Assembly (NCBI GenBank): GCA_022826515.1
Contig: JAJDUT010000016.1
Location: forward strand, 1-14,236
DNA: 14,236 nucleotides
Source: Candidatus Latescibacterota bacterium
GTDB taxonomy: Bacteria; Latescibacterota; UBA2968; UBA8231
Direction of reading: 5' to 3'
The notes under the pieces were generated by a model. It did no database searches. It saw only the letters and a list, made by a program, of their open reading frames with translations, and was not told the DNA's origin. Shown here piece after piece: positions 6,675 through 14,004 of the stretch (position 1 is the first letter of the stretch; each line of letters opens with the position of its first letter). The position numbers were made by a program, and so were the translations under genes.

Positions 6675-9600
6675 TTATTGCTGCTGCAGGAATTCCTCTG
6701 CCCGCTGCTGAAAAGCACTCCGCTCCCCTGCTTTGAGCGTATTCCAGATCAGCAACTCTTTGCGGATCGCCTGCAAGAAGCTGCGGTTGGCCCGACGCCA
6801 CGAATCATTGTCGCCACTGAGGCAGCGCAGATAGAACACTAGGCCGTGAATATTGGCTTGGTCCTCGGGGCGGATGCACAGTATGGCGTGCTGGCTCACG
6901 CCCAAATCCAGCGGTGCCAGCCACACCTTGGCTTCGATGGCATAGGCCGTGCCTTGGGGCGTGGCAAAGGACTGAAGCAGGGTGCCCTCAGTGTAAAACG
7001 AGCCAATCGACGCCTCGCCATACGACGCTAGATAATCCAACAAAAAGCCGCACAGTCCCTTAGCCTCGGCCGCCGACACCAAGAAGGGAAAGCGAAATTC
7101 CCACTCGGCACCCACCGGCGGCTCGGGCTGCCAACGCCGCGCTATATCGGGCACGGCAGTGCGAGCGGCCACCCGAGCCGGATACACCGTGGACAGCAAG
7201 ACCACCCCCATGACGATGAGCGCCGAAAACACGGCCGCCAAGGACGAATAGTTCAAATTGAGGCCGCCCAGCATGTCCAAGTAGTTCAGCACCAAGCCCA
7301 TCCCCTGCCCCCCCAAGTACCCCAGCGTAATGCCTAAGACCGCATAGGCGCAGGCTTCGGCGATAAACAGCAGAGCGATGTGGGACGGAGCCAGTCCTAC
7401 GGCCGCGTAGATGCTAATGTCCTTGAGGCGCTCGTACACCGTCCCCAGCATGGTATTGAGGACGATGAAGGCGGCGATGAGCATGGGTACGATCAGAACT
7501 CCTAGCCCTTTTATCGCCGTCGCCCCAATCGACGAATACGCCCAGACGCCGATGGTCGCGGCTTCGTCTTGCCGCAAGCCGACAAACAGGCTGACGGCCA
7601 CCCGCAGCAGGAAGTCTTCCAACAGCGCTTGGCCCACCCCAGAGTCCAACCGCTCCCGGTCAAAAGCGACGGCCACCGAACGCAACCGCCCTCCCATTTG
7701 GCGGACGATCTCATAGGGCACAATGAGCACGTTGTCCGGCAGTATGTGTACATAGGGGCGGTACTGGGAGGCGGTGGCTGTCGTAGCCGCGCTCTGGTTG
7801 AGCTGAAAGGTGCTGCCAGCGGTCTGGGACAGCTCAAAGTCCACCGGCGTCAGCGGCCCGTCGTCTAGGTCGTGGATGTCGTTGAAGACCTCTGGATCGA
7901 ACAAGCCCACCACGGTCAGTGTTTTGCCCATCACCTGCACTTGCGCCCGTCCCAAGTCGCCAGCGTCCAAGCCCAAGGACTCGGCCATCGGCAAGGGCAG
8001 CAGACAACTAGCCTCAGTCGCGGCTGTGAAAAAGCGTCCAGCGGTCAGAGCTTGGTCAACACCTGTGATGTCAGTTTCCTCGGGATTTAGGCCGAGCAAG
8101 CCGTAGGTCCGCACCAACTGTCGCCCGGCCGCAGCTTCGAGGTACGTCTTTTTGTCCTCTTGCAAAATGAACCAGTTGCGCGGGCTGATCGGGCCGACCG
8201 CGGCAAAGTGGGAGCGGATGTAATCCAACATGGGCTGGCCCAAGGGATTCCAAGCTCGGTTGCGGACCAAGATGCCCTCGTACTCGCCCTCGTGTTCGAG
8301 CGGCAGCGAGATAAAGCGCGCTCGGCTCTCGTACGAGGCAAAGGACAGCACCGTAAACGTCAGCAGCACCAAGGTCATCAGAGTCAGGCCGGTGCGCAGT
8401 TTGCGCCGCCGCATGTTGGATATGCCCAGCATGAACGCGGCATGAGCGACGCTGAAACGCCGCATCTCAACGTGATGAATCCGGTCGCCGCGTTCCTTCA
8501 TAAAGCTGTTGAAGCGGCTGCTAATGAGGACGAGGACGAGACCGGCCATAGCCATGATGGCAAAGGCCAGCAGGATGACCAGCGGATGGGCAATGGCAAA
8601 GGCGGGATGCACCTGCGAGATCGCTAGCCAGACTGCGGCCAATAACGCGCTAAAACCAGCCAATTGCCGCGTGATCTGCGTCGCCCCCAACAGCAGGCGC
8701 TCGCCCAAAAAAGCCGCGGGAATGAGCAGCGCCAAGAAGAATACCATGCCCTTTATGACGTCGTTTAAGGTCGCCATGGCCTGTGGATAGACCTGATTTT
8801 CCAGTCCCAGCGCCACCCGCAGATGGGCCACGTAGCGGCTCCACTCTTTGCGTTGGGCGGCCTCTTGGGCGGCTTCGAGGACTTGGGCGGTGCGCTGGTG
8901 CAGACGCTGCAAGTACTGGTTTTCAATGGCGTGGTCGCGCATAGTCTGCAACCGATCTTCGTCGAGACGCCACATATCCCAAGCGGCCTGCAACAGCGTC
9001 GGCACTAGCCGCTCTTCGGCGAGGGAAAAACCTTCGCCGTTGGGGCGACTGCCGGGGATGCCGTTGTTGAGCAGCAGCAGTTGTCGTCCCGCCAGTATTT
9101 TGATGCGGTTTTGCGGATCGGCGTCCTGCGGCCCGAATACCAGCCCAGCCGCTTCGTCGAGGTTGCTGCCCAGCGCGTAGCCGTATTGGCGCGGGGCGGT
9201 GTCGTAGCGGTTGAACACGGTAATGCCGCCCAAAAAATTGAGCGAACGCGGATTGATGAGGCCGTAAAAAGGACGGCTCAGGCAGGGGAAAACCACTACC
9301 GATTGTTCGGTGAGCGCCCACTGGACAGTGATTGGGATGGAGCCGTCAGGCAGCGGCTTCCCGTGGAATCCCTCCGCCCTTTTGCTCAGGTCGGCGGCGT
9401 AGGTAATGGCCCCGTCTTGCGGGTCCAAGACGTACACGTTGGTGCGGTACTGGGCCTGCGGCAGCCCCGTTATGAGCAACTCGCCCTCGTCGTCGCTCAG
9501 ATGGACTTGGGCCGTGCGAACCCCTTTGACGGCTTTGCCAGCGGTCGCCCGTTGCGAACGCACCACGACTACCGCGTCGGCCACTGGCCGGTCCGGCGTT

Positions 9601-11069
9601 TGCGAGCGGCGCGGAAAGGTCCGCACCTTGAGGCGCAAGTCGCGCAAGCGATCCTGCAACACCGGCCCAAAGGCCGCTTTCTCCTCCAACAGTTGCGGAT
9701 CGTTGAGCGCCTGTTGCAACACGCCGTTTATCAAGGCGACTTGGCGCGCCAGATTGTCGTAGTTGACCTTGGCTGGTTGGTCCAGCGGCGAATCGATCTG
9801 CAGGCGGACATCGTTCACGGTGATCAAGCCCAAGGAAATCAGGCCGCCTTCGAGCGCGAGTTGGCTGTTGGCGGCGATGCCGCCGGGCATGTACGCCGAC
9901 CAGTCCAAGCCTTTGATGGGAGTGATGCCGTTGACCAAACTGCCGACTGTGGCTGAGTCCAAGGTGCTAGCGTAGCCACTAAAGCGGCGACCGAAGGGGG
10001 CGAAAAAGCGCCGCAATTCGGGTCTGGAGGTATTATTCCAGATGCCGACTTGATCAGTGCGACTCGACAGATCGAGGCCGATGAACAGGTCTATGTGGAG
10101 CGGTTCCTCCGAGCGGCGGGCGTGGCGAGCGAGAAAGTCGGCCATGCCCTGGCGACCTTGAAAGTGAGCCGAGGTCGCCACTAGAATGATGGTACGCGCT
10201 GGTGGATGGATCGCTAGATGGCGGGCCAATTCCAATAAAGCGGCAATACTGCAGGCAGTCTCAGCACTAGGTGCCCAGCCCGGCACCACGGAAATGCCGT
10301 CGTAGTACGCCTCGATAGCGACGCGCTCGGCGGCCAGTTCGGGATCGGAGCCGGGGATCACGCCCCAGATATTCCACGCCGGCCGCTGTTGCCAATCCAT
10401 GCGGCCCTGCAAGTGAACCAACAGCTCACCGTCCCGCAGACGCTGGCGCAAGTCTATACCCATTTCCCGCTCAATCCAGAAGCGGGGGATGTCGAGCGGC
10501 ACGTGGGCGTATTTGGCCGCGGCTTGGTGGCGATTGGCCTGTTCAGGCGCGATAAACACCACGGCCCGGGCACCCAGCGACGCGGCGCGTAGCCAGTGGT
10601 TCCAACTGTCGAATTCCAGCAGGACAACGCGCCCGTCGATGGCGTGGCCGTCGAAGTCTCGCCACTCGCCCCGGCCGCCGTAGATCATCGGCGCTTGCAG
10701 CCCCTCTGGCGGCAGCGTAACCGTCCGCGCCAGATTGGGCCACAGACCCCACAGCGGCACCTCCTCCCCGCTCTGCTCCAAGCGCAGGCGACCGCCGCGC
10801 TCTATGGGCACCACCACGGCAAATGAGTCGCGCCGCACCGCTTCGACGCCAGCCGCGACCAACGCGCGCTCCACCAACGCAGCACCCGCTTCAGCACCGG
10901 GATAGCCAGCCAAGCGCGATTCGACGGCGCTTAACGCTTCGATGGTGGCGCGCAAAGCAGCCACCTCGCCGTAGCAGGGCGTCCCCAGCAACCCCAACCA
11001 GAAGGCGAGACCTATTTGTAGGATAGACCGACTGGGACCGCGGACATTGGGGAAAGGGTTGGGCTTCAA
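6675..11069 (-). CDS. FtsX/MacB-type permease fused to an M28-peptidase-like domain
   Basis: A ~1464-aa membrane protein. The start is uncertain: TTG at 11069 lies 1 bp after the upstream stop and leaves a good signal peptide (Arg-containing n-region, hydrophobic QIGLAFWLGLLG, then CYGE). TTG at 11108 would add 13 residues and overlap that gene; neither has a clear ribosome site. Residues ~125-460 resemble a PA-like insert plus an M28 aminopeptidase fold (EAYYDGIS, then LLELARHL, ILVATSA and LFIGLDLSS), but most metal ligands appear lost. A beta-rich region (~485-650) and a helical region (~685-760) follow. Then come three membrane helices (~775-790, 803-820, 828-850) and an FtsX core: SNMRRRKLRT with helix ~892-912, a ~270-aa extracytoplasmic loop, and helices near 1190-1210, 1223-1252 and 1273-1297. 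The C-terminal ~160 aa are probably cytoplasmic. Such permeases usually need an ABC ATPase; none is nearby. Possible roles are lipoprotein or envelope export, or mechanotransmission. Confidence 0.72.
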   Translation of the reverse strand: MKPNPFPNVRGPSRSILQIGLAFWLGLLGTPCYGEVAALRATIEALSAVESRLAGYPGAEAGAALVERALVAAGVEAVRRDSFAVVVPIERGGRLRLEQSGEEVPLWGLWPNLARTVTLPPEGLQAPMIYGGRGEWRDFDGHAIDGRVVLLEFDSWNHWLRAASLGARAVVFIAPEQANRHQAAAKYAHVPLDIPRFWIEREMGIDLRQRLRDGELLVHLQGRMDWQQRPAWNIWGVIPGSDPELAAERVAIEAYYDGISVVPGWAPSAETACSIAALLELARHLAIHPPARTIILVATSAHFQGRQGMADFLARHARRSEEPLHIDLFIGLDLSSRTDQVGIWNNTSRPELRRFFAPFGRRFSGYASTLDSATVGSLVNGITPIKGLDWSAYMPGGIAANSQLALEGGLISLGLITVNDVRLQIDSPLDQPAKVNYDNLARQVALINGVLQQALNDPQLLEEKAAFGPVLQDRLRDLRLKVRTFPRRSQTPDRPVADAVVVVRSQRATAGKAVKGVRTAQVHLSDDEGELLITGLPQAQYRTNVYVLDPQDGAITYAADLSKRAEGFHGKPLPDGSIPITVQWALTEQSVVVFPCLSRPFYGLINPRSLNFLGGITVFNRYDTAPRQYGYALGSNLDEAAGLVFGPQDADPQNRIKILAGRQLLLLNNGIPGSRPNGEGFSLAEERLVPTLLQAAWDMWRLDEDRLQTMRDHAIENQYLQRLHQRTAQVLEAAQEAAQRKEWSRYVAHLRVALGLENQVYPQAMATLNDVIKGMVFFLALLIPAAFLGERLLLGATQITRQLAGFSALLAAVWLAISQVHPAFAIAHPLVILLAFAIMAMAGLVLVLISSRFNSFMKERGDRIHHVEMRRFSVAHAAFMLGISNMRRRKLRTGLTLMTLVLLTFTVLSFASYESRARFISLPLEHEGEYEGILVRNRAWNPLGQPMLDYIRSHFAAVGPISPRNWFILQEDKKTYLEAAAGRQLVRTYGLLGLNPEETDITGVDQALTAGRFFTAATEASCLLPLPMAESLGLDAGDLGRAQVQVMGKTLTVVGLFDPEVFNDIHDLDDGPLTPVDFELSQTAGSTFQLNQSAATTATASQYRPYVHILPDNVLIVPYEIVRQMGGRLRSVAVAFDRERLDSGVGQALLEDFLLRVAVSLFVGLRQDEAATIGVWAYSSIGATAIKGLGVLIVPMLIAAFIVLNTMLGTVYERLKDISIYAAVGLAPSHIALLFIAEACAYAVLGITLGYLGGQGMGLVLNYLDMLGGLNLNYSSLAAVFSALIVMGVVLLSTVYPARVAARTAVPDIARRWQPEPPVGAEWEFRFPFLVSAAEAKGLCGFLLDYLASYGEASIGSFYTEGTLLQSFATPQGTAYAIEAKVWLAPLDLGVSQHAILCIRPEDQANIHGLVFYLRCLSGDNDSWRRANRSFLQAIRKELLIWNTLKAGERSAFQQRAEEFLQQQ

Positions 11070-11070
11070 T

Positions 11071-11322
11071 TCATGGCAGATACTTAACAAGAGCTGCCAC
11101 AGCAGCAACGGCCCCTATTGTAATATAGAGGTTGCGGTTCAAGCCTTTGTGTAACTCGGTTTTGAGTTCATAAATCGCAGTCTCCATCTTGCCCTCTAGC
11201 CGGGCCGTATCGGCTTTGAGCTCGGCTTTGAGCTCGGCAAGATCGGCTTTAGTAGCCAGATGATCGTACACGCCTTCAAGCCTAGCCAAACGTTCTTCAG
11301 GAGTTAAAGGGGTGTTGGTCAT
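11071..11322 (-). CDS. Small coiled-coil protein with C-terminal membrane anchor
   Basis: An 83-aa protein I cannot assign to a named function. Residues ~8-60 are highly charged with heptad-like spacing (RLARLEGVYDHL, KADLAELKAELK, TARLEGKMETA), predicting a coiled coil. Residues ~65-80 (LYITIGAVAAVAALV) form one membrane helix at the extreme C-terminus. This layout recalls DUF1640-like and XhlA-like small membrane proteins. AAAGGAG lies 6 nt before the ATG, and a good promoter sits immediately upstream, so the gene is probably real. Its TGA ends 1 bp before (or 35 bp inside, depending on the start chosen) the large permease-like gene, suggesting co-transcription and perhaps an oligomerising accessory subunit of that permease. 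Confidence 0.7.
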   Translation of the reverse strand: MTNTPLTPEERLARLEGVYDHLATKADLAELKAELKADTARLEGKMETAIYELKTELHKGLNRNLYITIGAVAAVAALVKYLP

Positions 11323-11343
11323 AGCATTCTCCTTTGGAGTGAA

Positions 11344-11371
11344 AGTACAGGACGGTATAGAGAGGTGTCAA
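11344..11371 (-). promoter_or_regulatory. Sigma-70-type promoter for the small protein/permease operon
   Basis: Reading the minus strand, a perfect TTGACA (complement of 11366-11371) is followed after 16 bp by TGTACT (complement of 11344-11349), four of six to the -10 consensus. Transcription would begin near 11337, directly before the AAAGGAG ribosome site (11335-11329). The rest of the 116-bp gap to the next gene shows no other signal. Confidence 0.55.
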
Positions 11372-11438
11372 CCGCGCTCATTTTCAGCTTCTCAGGGCTA
11401 TTTCAAAGACGAACCTACCCCTTCTCGGCCGGCAGTAG

Positions 11439-13484
11439 CTAACCCCAAAAAATCACATTGCCGACTGTGCCGGTAAAATGGTCAATGACTAAGAAAATGC
11501 CGCCCGGCAGCAGTTGCCCCAAAATCAGGCCCATAAAAAACGGCCTAGTCCGGTGGTAGCGGTCGGCACCGCCGTACTTGAGCACTAGGACTTTGATAAA
11601 CCAAGCCAAAAACATATTGAACCACAGGTGATCCATAATCCACGTCGGCCCAACAGGATAGCCCAAAGGATGCAGAGGCCACCAAGCGTAGTGCCATCGG
11701 GCCACGGTCAAGCCCAGCATGATGGCCGCGCCCAAACCCATGTTGATCCAGCCCCACAGGTGCGGCTCGCTCGGATAGCGCAACAAGCCCTCGACATAGC
11801 GATAGGGCGCTTCGCGGCTGACCGTGCCCCGCAGATTGAGGTTGCCGTGCTCGTAGCTCAGCTCCAAAATCATCCAAGTCGAAGCCGCTAGCGCCACGGC
11901 TATAGCCACGACCATAGCCCAAAACAAAGGCCGCCGCCCTCGGTTCAATTCTTGGCCCAGCTTCAGACTGTTGGCGCAGGAGGCCATAACAAAGCTGCGG
12001 ACATTGGCCGTCCAGATATAGGTGCTAGCCAGCAAGACCAAGCCCGGTGCTCCCAGCGCCGACGAGCCGACCGCGGAGATGAGGATACCAGCCGGCACCA
12101 CGGGCGGCGCGCCGTCGGACAGACCGCCCTCGGCGACCACCCGAGTAAAGGCGACAAAAAGGGCACCAGCCAGAAACAGCAACGCCGCGCCGGCCCACAG
12201 CGGCAATCCAGCCAGCCACAGCCAGCCGACCATGATCGCCGTGCCAACGACGAGGATTACCACCGCTGCCCGGTACGACAGGATTTCGTCTGCGTCGTCA
12301 ATGGCCGGATCGCCGGACCAAGCCTTGCGCCAGACCGCAGCCAGATGGCGGCGGGCGGCCCACAAGCCGCCGAGGAAGAGGACCAGCATGGCCCCCATGG
12401 CGTGATAGACCTGCAGCGTGTGCCCGATGCCGTGGCCACTGCCCAAGCTGGGCGCATTGCCTACGCCGAGGATGGCGAAAGTGCCGCGCAAAATATTGGC
12501 CAACAAATTGAAAACCCACAGGCTGAGCGCGACTTCGGTCTTGAGGAAGTAAAAAAAACCGAGGATGTGGAAGCGGAAGGTGATATACAGCGTAGAGGTG
12601 CCGCGCATAATCGGCAGTTCTTGGCGGAACAAATCGACGTCGCGAGCAAAATGCACGCCTTCCGGGAAATAGGCGTACAGGCCGTGTAGCGTGCTCCAAG
12701 TAGCGGCCAGCGCAAAACCAATCCACATCCCCCGATTCTTGAAAAAGGGCGGCCAGCGCTCTGTACCCTCTCCCATCGCGGTCATGGCCAGCGGCACTTG
12801 CACCAGCGGATAGACGAGGCGCTCGTTGTCGATCCACTGCCGCCGCAACACGACCATGACGGCGATCATCACCAAGAAGAGCGACCAGACAAACGGCTGC
12901 CACGCCGCCAGCGCCATTAGCCAAGCCTTCCACGGCACCACGTAGGAGGCACCCATCCCCTCAAAGAAAAACTGGGCGTCGCCGAGCTGGCGCGGCATCA
13001 TCCAGTGGGGAATGTGGGGGTGGATGAGGCTTTGCCAATCGTTTTCGGGCGTGGCAAAGTAAAAGGGAGCGGCGAGTTGGCTGATGATCTTCGAGGTAAA
13101 AACGATGGGGATGGGCGAGGCCATCACCATCATTATATAGACCAGCAGCAATTCGCCTCGGCGCAAACCCGGCGTCCCGCACAATTTGAGCAGGGGATTG
13201 ATCAGCCCCGTCAGCAGGGCCAGCAGGCAAACCGCGCCGACCGTGCTAAAGCCCAAGGCCATGAAGGAGCCTTGCAAATACAGGGTGCTATAGGCCACGC
13301 CACCGCCGATGAAAGCGGCCAAAAAGGTGCCCAAGGCAAAGGCCCTAAGCGTAAAGGCCGAGCCAGTCTCTTCTACGGCAGGCTCCGGGTCGGGCGGCTC
13401 TAAGTCCAGCCGCGAGCGAAAGGCGGCGGGCAGCAGCCGTCCGACTCTGCCGGGGTCAGGTGTGGTAGAATCGGTCGCCGACAT
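11439..13484 (-). CDS. DUF6785/DUF6784-type polytopic membrane protein
   Basis: A 681-aa integral membrane protein with about a dozen predicted helices. I recognise the pattern of the DUF6785 (N-terminal) plus DUF6784 (C-terminal) family, whose function is not established and whose layout recalls oligopeptide-transporter-like permeases. A ~44-aa acidic, proline-rich cytoplasmic tail precedes the first helix (FTLRAFALGTFLAAFIGGG, ~44-62). Other conserved-looking segments are LLLVYIMMVMASPIPIVF (112-129), ERLVYPLVQVPLAMTAMG (221-238), VAEGGLSDGAPP (450-461) and, near the end, WWPLHPLGYPVGP (601-613). The last two carry the Gly/Pro-rich loops expected around a substrate path. The ATG at 13484 is preferred; a TTG at 13559 would add a basic, unconserved-looking 25 residues. 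Neither start has a clear ribosome site. It is 116 bp upstream of the next gene, which has its own promoter. Transport of a peptide or sugar-derived solute is a guess. Confidence 0.68.
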   Translation of the reverse strand: MSATDSTTPDPGRVGRLLPAAFRSRLDLEPPDPEPAVEETGSAFTLRAFALGTFLAAFIGGGVAYSTLYLQGSFMALGFSTVGAVCLLALLTGLINPLLKLCGTPGLRRGELLLVYIMMVMASPIPIVFTSKIISQLAAPFYFATPENDWQSLIHPHIPHWMMPRQLGDAQFFFEGMGASYVVPWKAWLMALAAWQPFVWSLFLVMIAVMVVLRRQWIDNERLVYPLVQVPLAMTAMGEGTERWPPFFKNRGMWIGFALAATWSTLHGLYAYFPEGVHFARDVDLFRQELPIMRGTSTLYITFRFHILGFFYFLKTEVALSLWVFNLLANILRGTFAILGVGNAPSLGSGHGIGHTLQVYHAMGAMLVLFLGGLWAARRHLAAVWRKAWSGDPAIDDADEILSYRAAVVILVVGTAIMVGWLWLAGLPLWAGAALLFLAGALFVAFTRVVAEGGLSDGAPPVVPAGILISAVGSSALGAPGLVLLASTYIWTANVRSFVMASCANSLKLGQELNRGRRPLFWAMVVAIAVALAASTWMILELSYEHGNLNLRGTVSREAPYRYVEGLLRYPSEPHLWGWINMGLGAAIMLGLTVARWHYAWWPLHPLGYPVGPTWIMDHLWFNMFLAWFIKVLVLKYGGADRYHRTRPFFMGLILGQLLPGGIFLVIDHFTGTVGNVIFWG

Positions 13485-13664
13485 GGCAGACGCATCGCAC
13501 GGGAAGGCCGGCCGGAGTCGCGGTTTTAGTTTGGGACGGTGGAACGAACATGGCTGCAATAAGGCGAGCTATCTTTAGGGTGCCCCTTTTCCCGGCCGCA
13601 GTACTAGCAGAAGACCTAAAGTACACGCCAGTAACCCACTGGACGTTAGGCATGGGAGATTTGA

Positions 13665-13745
13665 GATGCTTCGACTCCGCTTTGCTCCGCTCAGCATGAC
13701 CGGTGATAACGCCCCATGCTGTCATGCTGAGCGAAGCGAAGCATC
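13665..13745. repeat. REP/BIME-like imperfect palindrome
   Basis: Two arms face each other around a 20-nt loop (13701-13720). The inner arms are CGCTCAGCATGAC (13688-13700) and its exact complement (13721-13733), 13 bp. The outer arms are GATGCTTCG (13665-13673) and CGAAGCATC (13737-13745), 9 bp. The left arm carries about 11 extra bases between its two parts. The arms contain an internal near-repeat (GCGAAGCGAAGC). The design matches short interspersed palindromic repeats that recur in intergenic DNA; I recall very similar sequences in other environmental genomes but cannot confirm copy number. Only one copy lies in this window. Confidence 0.7.
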
Positions 13746-13843
13746 CCAGACCGCTCCACGCAGCAGGGCACTTTAGCCAATAGACAAGGTACTGTCAAGA
13801 ATTGGCCTCAGAAGCCGTCTGAAAATTCCGGTTTCCATCTCTT

Positions 13844-13857
13844 GTAACTGATGTTAC
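13844..13857. promoter_or_regulatory. GTAAC-N4-GTTAC dyad, candidate enhancer/operator
   Basis: A perfect 5-bp inverted repeat with a 4-nt spacer lies about 100 bp upstream of the sigma-54 promoter, the usual distance for an enhancer-binding activator. A further GTTAC half-site occurs at 13898-13902. Part of the dyad region (13848-13863) matches positions 131-146 in inverted orientation at 15 of 16 bases. Confidence 0.3.
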
Positions 13858-13946
13858 GCAGCTTTTGTCCCCAACTTCCCATCCCTGTATCCTTTCCGTT
13901 ACACTCCAGCACCTCCTATTCCCCTCCTCCCCTCTAAACCGCCGCC

Positions 13947-13963
13947 TTGGCACGATTTTTGCC
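13947..13963 (+). promoter_or_regulatory. Sigma-54 (RpoN) -24/-12 promoter
   Basis: TTGGCACG (13947-13954), four bases (ATTT), then TTGCC (13959-13963) match the sigma-54 consensus YTGGCACG-N4-TTGC throughout. The invariant GG and GC pairs are separated by the required 10 bases. Transcription would start near 13974, 31 bp ahead of the nuclease-like gene's ATG at 14005. Such promoters need an ATP-dependent enhancer-binding activator. Confidence 0.72.
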
Positions 13964-14004
13964 TGTTGCAGGGACCTCCCTACCCGCAACCCAAGGCATG
14001 GCGT

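Larger units (their letters stand above)
13485..14004. other. Divergent intergenic region rich in repeats and regulatory sites
   Basis: This 520-bp gap separates two divergent genes and holds no convincing coding sequence. From left to right I see CCAGT/ACTGG arms (13628-13642), a long imperfect palindrome (13665-13745), a GTAAC/GTTAC dyad (13844-13857), a pyrimidine-rich tract (about 13905-13938) and a sigma-54 promoter (13947-13963). The minus-strand gene has no clear promoter here. Confidence 0.6.

Noticed and set aside
9081..9956. 291-codon + strand frame opposite the permease fusion
   Set aside because: It is entirely inside the large minus-strand gene, whose domains are recognisable, and has no family-like pattern or start signal.
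11952..12689. 245-codon + strand frame opposite the DUF6785/DUF6784 gene
   Set aside because: The Gln/Asp/Ala-rich low-complexity translation is the usual reverse reading of hydrophobic membrane segments.
12298..12933. 211-codon minus-strand frame in another phase of the membrane-protein gene
   Set aside because: It overlaps a gene with clear transmembrane periodicity and shows no start signal of its own.
131..13863. The 16-bp inverted near-match at the two ends as flanking repeats of a mobile island
   Set aside because: A 15/16 match is expected roughly once by chance at this window size, and no integrase or transposase lies between the two copies.
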